From: Promerops cafer
Taxonomy: Eukaryota > Chordata > Aves > Passeriformes > Nectariniidae
NCBI GenBank assembly: GCA_013398275.1
Contig: VZSE01014931.1
Span: 992,001 to 1,056,000 of the forward strand
DNA length: 64,000 nt
Direction: 5' to 3'
The position numbers and the translations under genes were made by a program. The notes under the pieces were generated by a model, which was given only the letters and a program-made list of their open reading frames with translations, had not been told where the DNA came from and searched no databases. Of this stretch, positions 24,101-36,357 are shown in pieces (within the stretch, counting starts at the first letter, position 1; every line of letters starts with the position of its first letter).

Positions 24101-26400
24101 TGACAGCAGTGTCTAGGGAAAACTGCAGGAAGCATGAGCTTGGTAGTGCATGCTGCCTTACTGAGTGGCTGATTTTATAACAGGAATCCTGCTCCCTGGG
24201 ATCTCATCTGAGATTCGTCAGTTCGTTTTCCACTTGCAGTCTGGTGATAAACACCAGCCTCTGCCAGCCTAGTGATTTAACATAAGTGCATCTCTGCAAA
24301 GTCACTGATTTGATTGACTGGAGATTGTCCACATCTGGGTAATTGTAGTCAGAGTTAACTTTTTTCTCCCAATTTTCTTGATTTTTATTGACATTTGAGA
24401 CTTTGGCCCATGGCTGCAGGAAGAAAAACCCATATTCAGAATTGAGCTCTGTAGACAAGTTTCTGCAAAGTCTGAAGGTGGAGATGGTGTCTTGTAGTTC
24501 AGGGCTGTTTCATTGCTAATATCTTTGCTATGTAGTTAACCTCAACAGTGATTTTAGGCATATTGTACCTATTTTACAACTGTCCTGCTGGTAACATGCA
24601 CAATTAATATGACACCTGGGAATGTAATACATGCTTCATGTCACTGAATTCAATTCATTTGGCCATTTTCTTCCCTGGATATATCTTGGATAAGGTCAGT
24701 GAATTTGCACTGAAATTTCATTTGTCTGTGCACATACTGCTGCATTATCACAAGATCCCAATTAACAATGTCAGACACATTTGTCTCCTTTTCTTCTAAT
24801 AGGAGAAGAAAACGCACAATAAGCTGAACTTTCACAATGCTTTTCAGCACACAGGCCTTGGCACAACCTAGGGAATACCCTTCTATTGCTAAAAATAATA
24901 GCTCTAAAGTCTTTGCCCAACTGTTAACTAAAATTTGTATAGCATGGTGGATAAATCATCTGCTTGGTACGTCTGAAACATTATGTTCCAATCCTGTTAA
25001 AGTTGTAGTTATTCAATATTTCAATTAACTCTTCTGCTGATATGATTATATATAAATTAAATCTTGTTAATATTTCCAAAGCCATGATAGAGAAATATAT
25101 TTGATCAGATATTTCTTTTCATGTGCATGAAAGGCCTGCTAGGGAAGAGAGCTGCAGAACTGTAAAGAGATCTGCTATCTCTAAACAGAAATTACTTTAA
25201 GGAAAGGGTTGGCTGTGGGAGATGCTTAGAAGCATCTCACTCTCTTGTGTGGTCCCATTTTTTTCCACTGTGCAAGCACTGTTGGGCCTCAGCAGAGGCA
25301 AAATTGTAAGAAAAGACAGAATCGCAAAGAAGTGGTGATACAGCAGATTGCACTTCTTTTTAGCTAGTCCTGTAATGATATTCCTGTGTAGCAAAAGGAT
25401 TTCATAGGTATTGGGAGCATTTTCCCTCACAGACCCATTTAAAACTTTAAATTTCAGTCCCTGTGATGGTTTCAAGTAAATACAGGTTACTCAAAGTCAC
25501 CAGGCTTTCCAAGGTCTGAACGAGGCAATTCCATTTTCATGGTGCAGAGCTGAATTCTGCCTCTGCTTTCTGCTGGAGGACAGTCTTCCCTTCCAGCCCT
25601 TCTCCTGTGCTGTTAGGGCAGTTCCTGCCTCTCTTTGAGCGTGAGTCTAGTGGGTCCAGTTTCCATCTTTTGAAAACAGACTTTCCGTAAAGCAGGCAGT
25701 CAGGTTTTGTTTGCTGTGAGCAGCATAGGACAGAATTGTGGTGGATTTAGCCCCTGCTTTCTCCCTGTGTGTAAGCCTGTGCAGCCTTCTAGGACTGGGC
25801 AAACCGGTCTTAATTCTGCTTTGTTTCATTCAGCCATGTGAACAGCTCCCTTGTGCGTATCTGGGTTGCTTTAATCTCTTGCTCTTTTCCTTTCCTTACT
25901 TTGCTTACTGCCTGTGTGCAGTGATTTGAATCCACTCCACAAATCCTGTATGAAAACACCGTCTCCCTCTTAACTTATTTTGTTTTCCTTGTTGTCTTCC
26001 CCCTCATGCCACGGTCCCTTCAGCCAGTCGAGGGAAGGCGGGGAGCAGAGGAAACTGCTCTAATGGACGGGCTGGAGCCCCTGAGGTGCAGGAGGTGGCA
26101 GTGCTGACAGATGGGAGGCCACTGTGGTGGCACCAAGCACTAGTCCCTGCCTTGTCCGCTAGGGCAAGCGGTGGTGGAGAGCTGACATCTCTTGTGTTTA
26201 GGGTGGGCAAGGAGGCAGGCAGTGCCCCCTGACAATTGCTGCATGACCTGATGTTTGCTTTTGGGCATTTGGAAACAGACATGCAGTTTGCAGGGTTGCT
26301 GCTGAGTGAAGAAAAACATTGTGGCTTTTTAAATCAAATCCTTTAGGAATATGTCTTTTCCCTCTGATTATCCTAGCTCTCTCTTCTGCCTTGTGAAAAT

Positions 26401-26490
26401 TTCCTTCCTCTCCTCTCTCCTTTCCGTTCCCTTCGCTCTCTCTTTATCTTCATTATGCTTTTCCCCTTCTTTTTCTTCACTTCTCATTTA
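26401..26490. repeat. Polypyrimidine tract
   Basis: About 46 nt at the start (26401-26446) are C/T with only two G, and the C/T bias continues with short breaks to about 26490. Such strand-asymmetric tracts can form triplex DNA or act as splicing-factor (PTB) binding sites if transcribed. Nothing else marks a function. Confidence 0.5.
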
Positions 26491-29361
26491 TTCCCTCTTG
26501 GTGAGGGAAGAGTAGGATTTCCCTTTTCAGAGATCAGATCCCTTTGGCCCATCTATTCCTCACAGCAGTGCATGGTACAGCCCCCGCTGTGTGTTTCAAA
26601 GGAAAATGTGTTCATATGCCCAGTTGTAACAACACCACACAAGAACAGGATAAGCAATTCTTTGCTTCCCTTTCCAGCCCCTGATGCCCTGAATTTCCCT
26701 TCACATCTGTCCAGCATAACTTTCAGTGTTGTTATTTTTCCTAAAATTATCCTGTCACAGTATCTGAGCTGACGCCTTCCTGTGGATATGGATCCCACAG
26801 GTTCTCCATCACAATGGGAGGGAGAGGTTGTTTGTGTGGTTTTGGTTTTTTTTTTTTTTTTCCAAATCAGCTGCTTCCTAATTTAATCACCTCTTGGTCC
26901 CCTCAAGTTTGATGCCTGCACTTCTGTTGGTGGCCGTAGCTTGCCCTATGTCATGCATTTCTGTGAGTCAGTATAGTTACGGCTTTTCAGAAGAGCTGCC
27001 TTCACAAAGCTCTCGCCTTCCTTGGGTTCTTTCCCTACTCAGCACCCTGTGCATTCGATGCCATAGATGTCTATCCTAGCACAGGCCCTGAATTTGCTGT
27101 GTTTTTGTGAGTTCTGCTCCAAATTTCCAGTGTGATCTTTTCATGCCCTGTTTTCCTGTAAAGTAGGGAATTATGTTTTATTCTTTTTCTAGTCCCTGGC
27201 AGCTTTGCCAATCTACGCCACTCTTGTTTCAGACACCTGACCGTGTGTAGGGAAGTACATCAGGAAGCTCTTGAGAGGAGCCTCCTGGGTACTAACAGAT
27301 AAAGGGAAAAAAAACCCAAGTGTGCCCCATGCTTCAGGACTAATAAAAGTTCCACCTTAAGGTTTTGTAAAGAAAAAAAACATCAACACCCAAGTTGATA
27401 TCCAGGATGTGGATCATGTGAAGACATGTTGTGTATTTTTAAGTGGATTGCCTGCTTCAGTGCCAAAGAGAGCCACCTTCACTAAAGAGCATCAGCTACC
27501 AGCCTGCTCCTCACTGAAGGTTCACTGAACCTGGCTTCTTTTGTCTGTTTTTTTGGTAACTTGAGGAAAGAGAGCTCTTTATTAAACCATAATTTGCATT
27601 GATTAGTCGATAGCTTTGTGCCCATAATGGGTGGGTTGCTTTGGGATTTTTTTAAACTTTCTCTTCCTGTGCTTCCTGACAAAGTGACAATTTGGATGAT
27701 GTGAGTTTAGAAAAAGATTTTTAACAGGGAGTGTCTTGCTAAGGCTACCCGTTTTCAGGTGGTACTGTTTTGATTTAAGCCAAATCAAGCATATATGGAT
27801 ATGGCCCTGAACTCTTGCTAAACCTGACCTGAACCACTGAAATTGGAGGCTTTGTAATAGATGACTATTTTTAGGTGCTACATGGGTGAACCCAATAGTA
27901 TAAACACAAGTTATTTTTCAGAAGCTCAATTCTCTGTGTTTACCCCCCACCCTTTATTGCTGAATTATCCCTTTAATTTGTCCCCATCTTGAATCCTGAA
28001 TTGTCCCTGGAAGAATAGGATGGTGCTCAGCACCATAGGCTCCAGCCCATCATATTTTAAAGCACAGTTGTGTTTTAAGTTCAGCCTTGCTGCTTCCATC
28101 TCCCCCGGCCATTCTTCTTCTGAGCAAATTCATGCTGGAGATGGAGTTGCAAAGTCCCACTCACGCAGTGGGATGCTGAGCACTGAATGGATGTGTGAGG
28201 GTGGGATCCTTCATCACGTGGCCCCAGCAACTTTCAGTCAAGCATTTAGGCTGAATCTATAAGATTGATGATCATTTAGGTGTTTAACAGCAAGGACTTC
28301 AGTTTATATGAGGCTATTTTAAATATTGTCTTGCATAAGAGCCAACACAGTTGGCTCATGCATGATGGATATGCTTCTCCTGCTCTAGGATCATGACCTC
28401 CATCTGGGTTACTGAGTCATATTTTGAGGTGTCCGTGGCATTTTCTGGAAATTGAAATTCTTTCAGTACCTAAAAATAAATGTTGCCCTTTCTGGGGCTG
28501 AGGGAAGCCTTCTGAATGTAAACAGCTTCAGTGGTTAATATTGCTGAATATATAGCACTGGGCAATGCATAGTTCATGAAAATTTCATTGAGAAGGTATG
28601 AATTTTTCTTTCTTCAATATGAAATTCATAACCAAGAAAAAAAGGAGGCATTGGACCCAAGAGCCAAATTTAGCCTTCTATGGAACAATGAAAATAAATT
28701 AAGCTTTATGGCATTTTTATTCTGTTGTCTAAAATGAAGCAGAGTATTGAGGTGTGAAGTTATAGATGCAAACAAAACTGAGTGTTAAAAATGGACAGAC
28801 TTAGATTGAAGGACTGTGATAATGACCATGTTTTGTGTCTGGGATAAGACTCTGGAATGGCATGCTTAAGGGGATCTCTAGACTAGGAGATCATGGGATG
28901 CTGTAGGGTGAAGGGAAGTGTTAGGGGAGCTCTGTTGTATATTTAGGTGTTTTATGAAAAGTTGTAGATATTTTAAAGCCCAGAAGTTTCAGTGATAAAC
29001 ATTTTCTAATACTTACATGGGAACTGCCAAAAAAAATGAACAAAAATAAATTTTGTTGTTTTGAAACTCTGGAGAAAAGACAGTGATTTTTCCTACCATT
29101 GTTTAAAGATGCAGCAACAGACAATAACCACACAGGTGTGATACCACGTGGGAACAACGAGCCTCAAAGATTGCCAATTATTTCATTTTACTACTTAGGA
29201 TCAAAACATTTGAAGATGGGCCATATGGGGAGGGTAATGGGGAAACCTGTGTGCTTGGGTCGTGGTTGTAAGGGAGACTTTATATTATGAAGTGCCTTGG
29301 GGATGGAACAAACCTTGTCCATAGTCCTTACTTGTTGGGCGTGTGGGATATTTGATCATGT

Positions 29362-29394
29362 CCAGAACTGGTGAACCAGAACTGGTGAACCAGA
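29362..29394 (+). repeat. 14-bp tandem repeat, about 2.4 copies
   Basis: CCAGAACTGGTGAA occurs at 29362-29375 and 29376-29389, followed by a partial third copy, CCAGA. The copies are identical, suggesting a recent slippage event. Confidence 0.8.
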
Positions 29395-29590
29395 CTATTC
29401 TATTGGTGCTGTTAGCACCTGGTATCAGTTTTTCATTTTAAATATTGCAGCCTTTCATTTACAGGGAGTGTTGAGGTGGAAGAGAGAAGTTGCATGACTC
29501 AGGAAGTTATCTGAATTAAAAACAAGACCAAAAATGAAAGCCAACTGCAGTCATTAAAAATGAATTTCCAGGAAAGCTGGGAAAGGGAGA

Positions 29591-30244
29591 TTAAAAAACA
29601 TTATGATTTCTGTCACGACCGTGCTTAAGCTGGGCCATTAAAGATGCTATTGTCTGGCCCAGCTGTTTTAGAACAATTAACTGTTTGACAGCAGGGAGAA
29701 GGATAAGTTGGCTACTGCCCCCTTTCTCCAAGACCTTGTACAAAGACACAGGCGTGTCTGCTTGTGCTTCAGCACTCTCTCCTAACTCAGCCCACGTGAA
29801 AAAATCCAGACCCTCTTCATTGAGAGAGGTAAAGGAGCCTGAAATATCACCCCTGATGAAGCACACGCTGTAAGGAGCCTGGTGTGTCTGTCTTGATTAT
29901 TTTTTCCCCTCCCCCCCCTCCTCTGTGGGAGTTTTGTGCTACACAAGTCTGGCAAGATCAGAATGTGATTTTGCCACGTGGCAGTGTGTGTTTTAACACT
30001 TACCTCCGCAACCACGCAGCAGCTTCTTGGAATTCCTCCTGCTCTTCTCTTTCTCTGTGTGAATTAGGCTTCCGTTCTGAGCTGAGGAAATCCAAGGGGA
30101 CATTCTCCTGGAGATAAGAAAAAGTGACACATTTTGGGAAATTTTTTTCTTCTGTCCCCAATGCTGTTTTTGGTCATGCTCCCTAAGTATAATTCCAGTC
30201 TTTACCTGACCAGCTTCAGTTCCCAAGGATGGTCATGAGGCTTC
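29591..30244 (-). other. Candidate three-exon transcript with one continuous frame
   Basis: On the minus strand, segment 30244-30206 (39 nt) follows acceptor TTTTGTTTCTAG and ends at donor CAG then GTAAAGAC. A 98-nt intron-like stretch follows. Segment 30107-30004 (104 nt) follows acceptor ACTTTTTCTTATCTCCAG and ends at the strong donor GCGGAG then GTAAGTG. After 165 nt comes a weaker acceptor, GATATTTCAG, opening 29838-29591, which ends at a stop. Read together, one frame is open through both junctions (residues include MSPWISSAQNG, then GSFTSLNEEGL, then LASLMAQ-like hydrophobic helices) for roughly 127 codons. No family is recognised. No start codon context, promoter or poly-A signal is established, and chance is a serious alternative. 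Confidence 0.15.
29628..29664. repeat. 9-bp perfect inverted repeat, 19-nt loop
   Basis: AGCTGGGCC (29628-29636) pairs with GGCCCAGCT (29656-29664) around a 19-nt loop. The stem is too short for a pre-miRNA. It lies inside a block with motif-rich texture (an AATTAACTGTTTGACAGC stretch follows at about 29675), so it may mark a regulatory element. Confidence 0.5.
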
Positions 30245-32862
30245 CTAGAAACAAAATGTAGTTGCAGATGTTTTAAAATAGAATTCAGTTTTGCATAGAG
30301 TCTAAGTATGCAGAGCCACGGGGACTGGTTGCTCATACCTTACTTACTCCAGGAAAGTCACTTTGCATATCTAAAAGATAGAGGAGTTTTGGGGCTTTTT
30401 CTTCCCTATTCACTTCCAGATCAATAGTGTATTTTGAGACCTGGAAGCCAAGCTTCCTTCTTTGTAAATCATGTACACAAAAGAGAAGACACAGCAAAAT
30501 GGTCATAATTGAAAAAACAGTGTGTCTTTTAGCTTTGCTAAAATGTAGTGAATGTTCATGTTAATCTGCTGAGTAGACAGGATGGATGCAGAGAAGAACA
30601 AACTCTGAGAGAAGATATTCTACGGCTTTTACACTTTTCAGAGAAGACTTTTGTGTCTGAACTTCTCTATGTAATTTCAGTCAACTAAGTTGGAGAATAA
30701 CCGTAATCTATTTCTTAAGGTAAACAAGAAGTTCACACTATGGTTTTTGTTTTCTACCCAAGATTACTTCAATAACAGGCCCAGGCTTGCAAGTGTTCAA
30801 TCTTGTGTATTGTGTGCTGATTTCAGAGTCCAGACTCATTCTGGGAGGAAACACTGCAATTTTCCCTGAAGGTTTTCTCTTTGCTATCCTCATTCTGGTC
30901 TGTCAGACAGATGATCTCTTTTCTCTCCCACAGACTGTGTTTGTTAGGAGAGGGACCTGCTCACTCCCAATTTTCCTCCTCTCCCTTCCCCTAGCAAAGC
31001 CCCCCAGGTAAAATAGGGGTGCACAGGTTATTTGGCGCTGTGTTCTTGCCCATGCTCCTGGGCAGGGTTTACATTATGTCTGGGATGCTCTGCTTCATCT
31101 CCTCATTGGTAGTTGATTATTTCTGAGCGGTTTTGCATGTGCATAATGTACGTGACGGTTTCAGAATCTTCCACGGTCCTAAGTCTGTTATGAATAATAA
31201 AGCTGCATTTCAGTGTGGGTCTTGCCGAGGGGTCAGTAGCCATGCTGGCTTTTTGGTCACTGGTACCACTGTTTTGTGCTGTGGTTGCCTGGCAGCTAGG
31301 AGGGGAATTTCTCCTTTGACAAAGCTTGTGCCATTGTCACTTGTGTTGAATCAATCTCCCTGCTAACAGCCGACAGTATGGAGCCCCTGACACATGGCTC
31401 TGCTCCTAATTCCACTTACTAGAAAGCAGTAGTGATGCACAGTAGCCAGCCAACTCATTACTGACTGTAACCATTTCAGCAGATGATTGTTGTTCCTTCC
31501 CTTTCACTTTGGATTTCTCTGCTGCTGTTTGCTGTCCCCTTTCCTATCAACTCAGATAACCTGACTGCAACAAAATCCCGTCCTGTTAATGTCTAATGAG
31601 CAGTTATAATGGCTATGGAGATGCAGCAGCACATCCAGGGTAGACATTGACAGACAGTAAATAAATATGCTTTGTGCTTCTGTCAGAGTGCTCCTTGTGC
31701 TGTAATCTTTGCTCTGCTTTCTGTAGCTGCTGGCAAGTGGATTACGTTAGTCCTGTCTCTTGGCTCATGCACGGGAGGGAGGAGAGGGACATCTTGGTTG
31801 TAAAATGGTAAAGCATGGAACTTGCAATCCTTTTGTTTTGTGGGGCAACTGGAGTGTGATGTGTCCATGCAGTGTTTGTAGGGTGGGGTTTTCTGCACAT
31901 GGAACTCGTTTAAGCGTCTCTTTCTTCTTGCCTTTGAAAGGTTTGCACTTGACCATCTCCTTGAGTTCATTTAAAAATGTGCTCCCCTGTCTGATGTGTA
32001 GAACCCAGTAAAAATCCCACCTCTTCCCACCCAGCATGACTGAACAGCATTGGCTCAGGAACATGGTGTTAGAAATCTTCATTGCAAAACAGAAAATATG
32101 GTCAAGAGCAGGGAGACATTTGTAACTTTTCAGTTCTTTAAAAGCATCTCTGCATCAGGATAAAGTTTCTTCCTCACAGCAGCTCTCACATTTGCTGGGG
32201 TTTTGTAAGCAAGGGATGTGGACAGTGCAGGGAGATTTTTTGAGATAAGAGTACAAAATCTACTGCAGATGATTGATAATGAAGGGCTGCTTCAGAGATG
32301 CAACATCAGCTAAGAGCAGAGGAGCATGATTTTCTCCCACAGGCAAATTTGGGAAGTTGCCATATGCCCCTGTTACTGCACATTCCCAGCAGAGTGCTCC
32401 CTCAGTTGGGAAGCCTCAGTCAAACCTCAGGGCACTCGGCCCTGAGATTTGCAGGCAGTCCTTTTACAACCTCCCAGCTACCTGCTGTGTCTGATAAAAG
32501 CCTCTGCAAAGCTAAAAAGAGGCATTGGGATGAGATTACTCATTTTTGTAATGGAGATGGATGAGTTTTCAAACATGCACGTTTACTCCTTGCCCTACCT
32601 GTGAGCATCTGTGGGCACAGCTCTTCATCCACCTGCACAAACATTTATGGTGCGTGGCCTCCTCTGACCTGTGCAGAGGCATGCTTCGTTTCCTTTTCTC
32701 TCAGCTGTTCAGGGAAACACCTCCAAGTAAGCCAGAACACATCAGTCAAGCAGCTGGAACAACTGCCAGGTCTGTAGCACCCTCATCTGGTCCAAGTGGC
32801 TATCTCCATTAATGTCCATTCCTTCAGGTAATAGACAACTTTGTGGGGATACAGCTGCCCAA
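30245..32862. other. Non-coding DNA; possible regulatory block near 31.55-31.66 kb
   Basis: No gene is recognised. Between 31,580 and 31,660 there are TAAT-type cores (GTTAATGTCTAATGAGCAG, then TTATAATGG) and a TTGACAGACAG stretch, resembling a conserved element. A splice-like pair at 30995-31007 would give only 13 nt and is not accepted. Confidence 0.4.
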
Positions 32863-32913
32863 AATGGTTGGACTCCATCTTGAAGGTGTTTTCCCACCTT
32901 AATGATTCCATGA
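32863..32913 (+). mobile_element. CR1 3'-end stub
   Basis: About 50 nt match the CR1 3' tail in order: GGTTGGACTCCATCTTGAAG, then TTTTCCCACCTTAATGATTC, then CATGA. The usual family form is GGTTGGACT, a short spacer, AAGGT, TTTTCCAACC, AATGATTCTATGA. Sequence upstream no longer aligns, so this is a strongly 5'-truncated and diverged copy. Confidence 0.6.
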
Positions 32914-34467
32914 AAAGCAGCCCAGCCCCAGCCCTGAGTGCCATGTCAGAGCTGTGAACCTGAAGCAGCACTTCCACTTGCTTGAGACATAAAGCATCCC
33001 ACCTCCTGGCCTGCAGTTAGAGCCACCTGGGCTTCTGCACATCTGGGTGTCCAGAGGTTCTTTGGATCAACTGGTGTTTTGGTGTAAAAATGCCATGACT
33101 CAAAGCAAATGGGCTTCTGGGCATCCTCTCAAAGATGTCCCATAAAACAGGCTTCTCAAAATCCAGCAAAGCCAAATGCTTGCAGCTTATGGGCCTTGGC
33201 AAAGATTTGTGTGATCTGGCCTTGAAGGTGTAGAGCTGCTGAGTCACCCAAACCCTCTGAACCCTTTTGTACCTATGTAATTATCTATTATAGCCATATG
33301 TATAGCAGATTCTGTGTTTTCATTCTCTCTCTTGCCTGGCAGCAGCTATTTTTCCAAATGGCACCTTTCAATATTTCCCTCCCATTCCCTGCTTCAGTTT
33401 TGACCCACTGCATCCCTTGCGTTTTCAGACACCTTCCTGAGTGAAACTGGCTGCACCAGACCTTTCAGTGATTTGCATAGGAACAGCCTTGACCCTGTGT
33501 CTCAACTCACATGCCCAGATTTCTTTGCTGAGGGGGAACCCAAGCTTTCAGAAGGGAAAGGTTGCTCCTCTAATGCCCTGTCCTGTATGGATTCCCCTGG
33601 TTGTGCCTTGCTCTCTGCCACTTACACACGGAACAAGAGGATGTACATCACTTGCAATATATATTTTGAGAGGCTTGAGTGTTTCAAGCTGCTTGTGACT
33701 CTGAAAACAGCTTTATTTAAACATTGCATGCAAGCTGGTGTTTCAAAATAAGAGAATAATTAAGATGAGGGGAAAGAAAGGGAGGGAGAATATAAAATAT
33801 TCATGTACCTCAAAGAAAATACAATCATCTTAGGTGTCCTGTGGCTACAGAATATTCAGGGAGCAAAACATGCCATGGCAGTTCAGTGAACTTTTCTCTG
33901 TGCGGGTTCCTCTCTGAGAGCTTGGTCTGGCAACTGTGATGGCATTTGGGAACAGGCAGATGATTGCAGGGAAAAATAGGGAAAAAGAGCAGGGAGGCAG
34001 AAAAATGTCAGCAAGAGTGCTATTGTACCTTCCTAAGCACAGTTTGGAGAGGGCTTGTACTCTTTGTGCATCTTGCTTAGTTTTGGGGAGGGAAAAAAAG
34101 GAGAATTTTTTTTGAGAAGATGAACTATTTTCATTTCTGATTTTGCAGTGAGTTTTGTTTTGGAAAATTTCTGTAATAAAAAAAAAAGGAAATCTGTAAG
34201 GAAAAGGCTTTTTTTCTTTTTTCCATACAGGTCAAGTAAAATGTTTCAGCCAATCTGAAAAGAGTGTTTTCTAAAATAAAACAAACAAGCCAGCAAAAAT
34301 TAAATAATAGGTCTTGAGTCTTTCCATAAAGAAATATTTTCAATTTATCATTTTGACCAGCGGACAGAAAAATTGTGCCTAGCGCTGAAGGAAAGGTGTG
34401 TCAGAGGCAGATGAGAAAGAAGAAAAATGTGGTTGAGATTGATAGGAAGGCTGGAACTGGTGCTGTG
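32914..34467. other. Single-copy non-coding DNA
   Basis: No protein, RNA or mobile-element family is recognised. The last part (about 33,960-34,330) is A/T-rich with short A and T runs but no poly-A-tailed insertion that I can delimit. Confidence 0.55.
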
Positions 34468-34940
34468 CAGACACGGAGAGAAGGAGGGGAGGCTTGTCGC
34501 CCTCGCAGAGCTGCTAGGGTGCTGAATGAGGGCTGTCCCTGCAGGGGAAGAGGGGCTGGTGAGCGCTGCCAGCCCTGGGAGCGGTGTGCAGGGAGGGGCA
34601 GCGTGGCTCTGCTCGCTGCTCCGCTTGGAATGGCCCTGCTCTGCTGTGCTCTCGGCAGCCAGCGGCACCGCTGAGGGCATCCATGCTCGCCAGGGCTGGA
34701 GCAGGAGCTAGAGGAATAATTGGTTGGCTGCAGCCATCTCCGTGCCCACTGATCTGTGGGGAGCGGAGCCATCCAAGAGGCACAGCCAGATGGTGAGCTC
34801 TAATGTGCCCATATTTATAGATGTCTTCATTAGGTGACATCCACATCCGCGCGAGAGTTGAATGATCTGTGCCTTTCGGGGCTTGTCTGGGATCAGCATG
34901 GAACGATGATGAAGGTGGCTTTGAATTAAGGGAGTGAGGC
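34468..34940. promoter_or_regulatory. GC- and CpG-rich block, possible promoter or enhancer
   Basis: Roughly twenty CpGs fall in under 500 nt, well above the surrounding sequence, with local GC near 60 percent by eye in 34,480-34,700. The flank continues with a CAGATGG E-box (about 34,787), an A/T-rich CATATTTATAG resembling a MEF2 site with one mismatch (about 34,810), and a CGCGCG-like cluster near 34,850. Open frames across it are probably GC-driven artefacts, because stop codons are rare in such DNA. It could be a weak CpG island, an alternative promoter or an enhancer. Confidence 0.3.
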
Positions 34941-36242
34941 ACAGGTGTGGGGATGCAGCGCTGTGTACAATGCCATTTGAGGAGAGATCTAAGGTCAAAG
35001 CAGAAAAAACAGTAAGAAAAAGGGGAAAAGAACTAGGATGGGGGTGAAGCTAAATGAGACAAGCTGCAAATGTCTCCCTATGTCCAATACTACTTTTGGT
35101 CCATTTTGTGTCACTCTATCCTGCCTGCTGTTCCCCTGTGCTGTGTGAGCTCATGCTAGACTCATGCTCACCATCCTGTCCTGCTCTGGCTGCCACTTCT
35201 TGGACTCAAAGCCTAGTGCTGCCTTTGGCCACTTCTTAGCATGTCCCACTGCTACCCCATGCATGAACACACACACGTGTGCATGTGAAAGCCTTCATGC
35301 TACTGACTCCAGGATATCTGACTAATGTAAGAAACCAACCTGATGGCAGTGCTGTGGAGATACTCTGTTTAGGGGGACAGAGCTGAGAACAAGTCTGGTG
35401 CTTGGACTCCATCCTTGCTTATATTTCCACACCTACCATGACTCCTGCTGCAGCTCCTTCCATGCTCTTTCACCCCCACTTGTGTGCCGTATTCACTCTG
35501 CAAAATCCTCTAGTCCTGCTTCCTTGAAGAAGTGTGTGAAAGATGGCAATTTTAGCCTACAAATTGTTGTTCTGATTATTGCCAAGACCATCTTTCTCTA
35601 GTGTAGTGTTTCCCTGGGGTTAAGTGCTGTCATTATTATTGCAGGAGAAGTAGGAAGCATTCTCTCCTTTTATCAACTGTTTCTACATCAGAGTCAGATA
35701 CTTTTCCAACACAGCTGAATTTCCAGAACATCATGTATGTTAGAGCAAAACACATGGAGGCTTTTGAACCTCCTGTTCTACAGATAGATGTTTGTCCAAA
35801 AAAAGGACAATTGTGTAGACAAAGTGTCTCCAAAGGGCTGTAAGAGCTGACTCAAGTGAATGGCGTGTTTTGGGTAATAATAATCAGGTCAAAAAAACCC
35901 AGAGTAGAGCACTTAAGGAATAGGTGGAAGGGCTGCTAGCCAGGATTTTAGAAGGCCTGGTCTAATGGTACTTTGGCAGTGCTGGGTAGATTAGGTGGGC
36001 ATTTCAGGAGCCAGCAAGCCCTGCAGGGTTCATCTGCATCTGACAGCCTCAGTAAAGAATTTCCTTTCACCTGATTAGATCTCTTGGACCACTTTTCATT
36101 TCCAAAAGATGTATTACATGCCTATGGAGCTTTTTGCACTTACATTAAGTCTGGGTTTGTGTTAGCAGTCCTTGAAAGTTGTTTCTAAGAAAAGAACAGG
36201 TAGATCTATTACAGGGAAACTGCAGAGGCAGATTTTGGCTTG
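34941..36242. other. Single-copy non-coding DNA
   Basis: No gene is recognised. It contains a short alternating purine-pyrimidine palindrome-like stretch, ACACACACGTGTGCATGTG, near 35,268. A CR1-like string, CAGTAAAGAATTTCC, near 36,050 is too short to claim. Confidence 0.5.
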
Positions 36243-36357
36243 GATCATAAAATGACTTGGGTTGGAAGGAACCTTAAAGATCATCTCATTCCAACCCCCT
36301 GCCATGGGCAGGGATGCTACCCCCACTAGATCAGTTTGCTCAGTGCTTCATCCACCC
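36243..36357 (-). mobile_element. CR1 3'-end fragment, minus strand
   Basis: Read on the plus strand, the segment gives the reverse complement of a CR1 3' end: ATGACTTGGGTTGGAAGG, AACCTTAAAGATCATCT, TTCCAACCCCCTGCCATGGG, CAGGGATGCTACCCCCACTA and then a decayed TTGCTCAGTGCTTCATCCA. The order matches the avian family consensus. Similarity fades after about 36,357, so only the last ~115 bp of the element remain. Confidence 0.85.

Larger units (their letters stand above)
21111..29590. other. Single-copy non-coding DNA, no recognised gene
   Basis: No protein or RNA family is recognised. It includes a pyrimidine tract at 26401-26490, a 16-T run at 26846-26861, a 13-A run at 23648-23660, a strong isolated acceptor-like TTTTCTCCTTTTGCAG ending near 23910 without a matching donor, and a small tandem repeat at 29362. 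Confidence 0.6.

Noticed and set aside
30995..31007. 13-nt microexon between CCCCTAG and GTAAAATA
   Set aside because: The donor is weak and the segment is mostly C; decoy sites this close are expected by chance.
34348..34942. Several overlapping open frames on both strands
   Set aside because: They coincide with the GC-rich block, where stop codons are rare; no start context or homology.
36045..36082. CR1-like string CAGTAAAGAATTTCC upstream of the 36.24 kb stub
   Set aside because: Only about 30 nt of loose similarity and in the wrong order relative to the neighbouring fragment.
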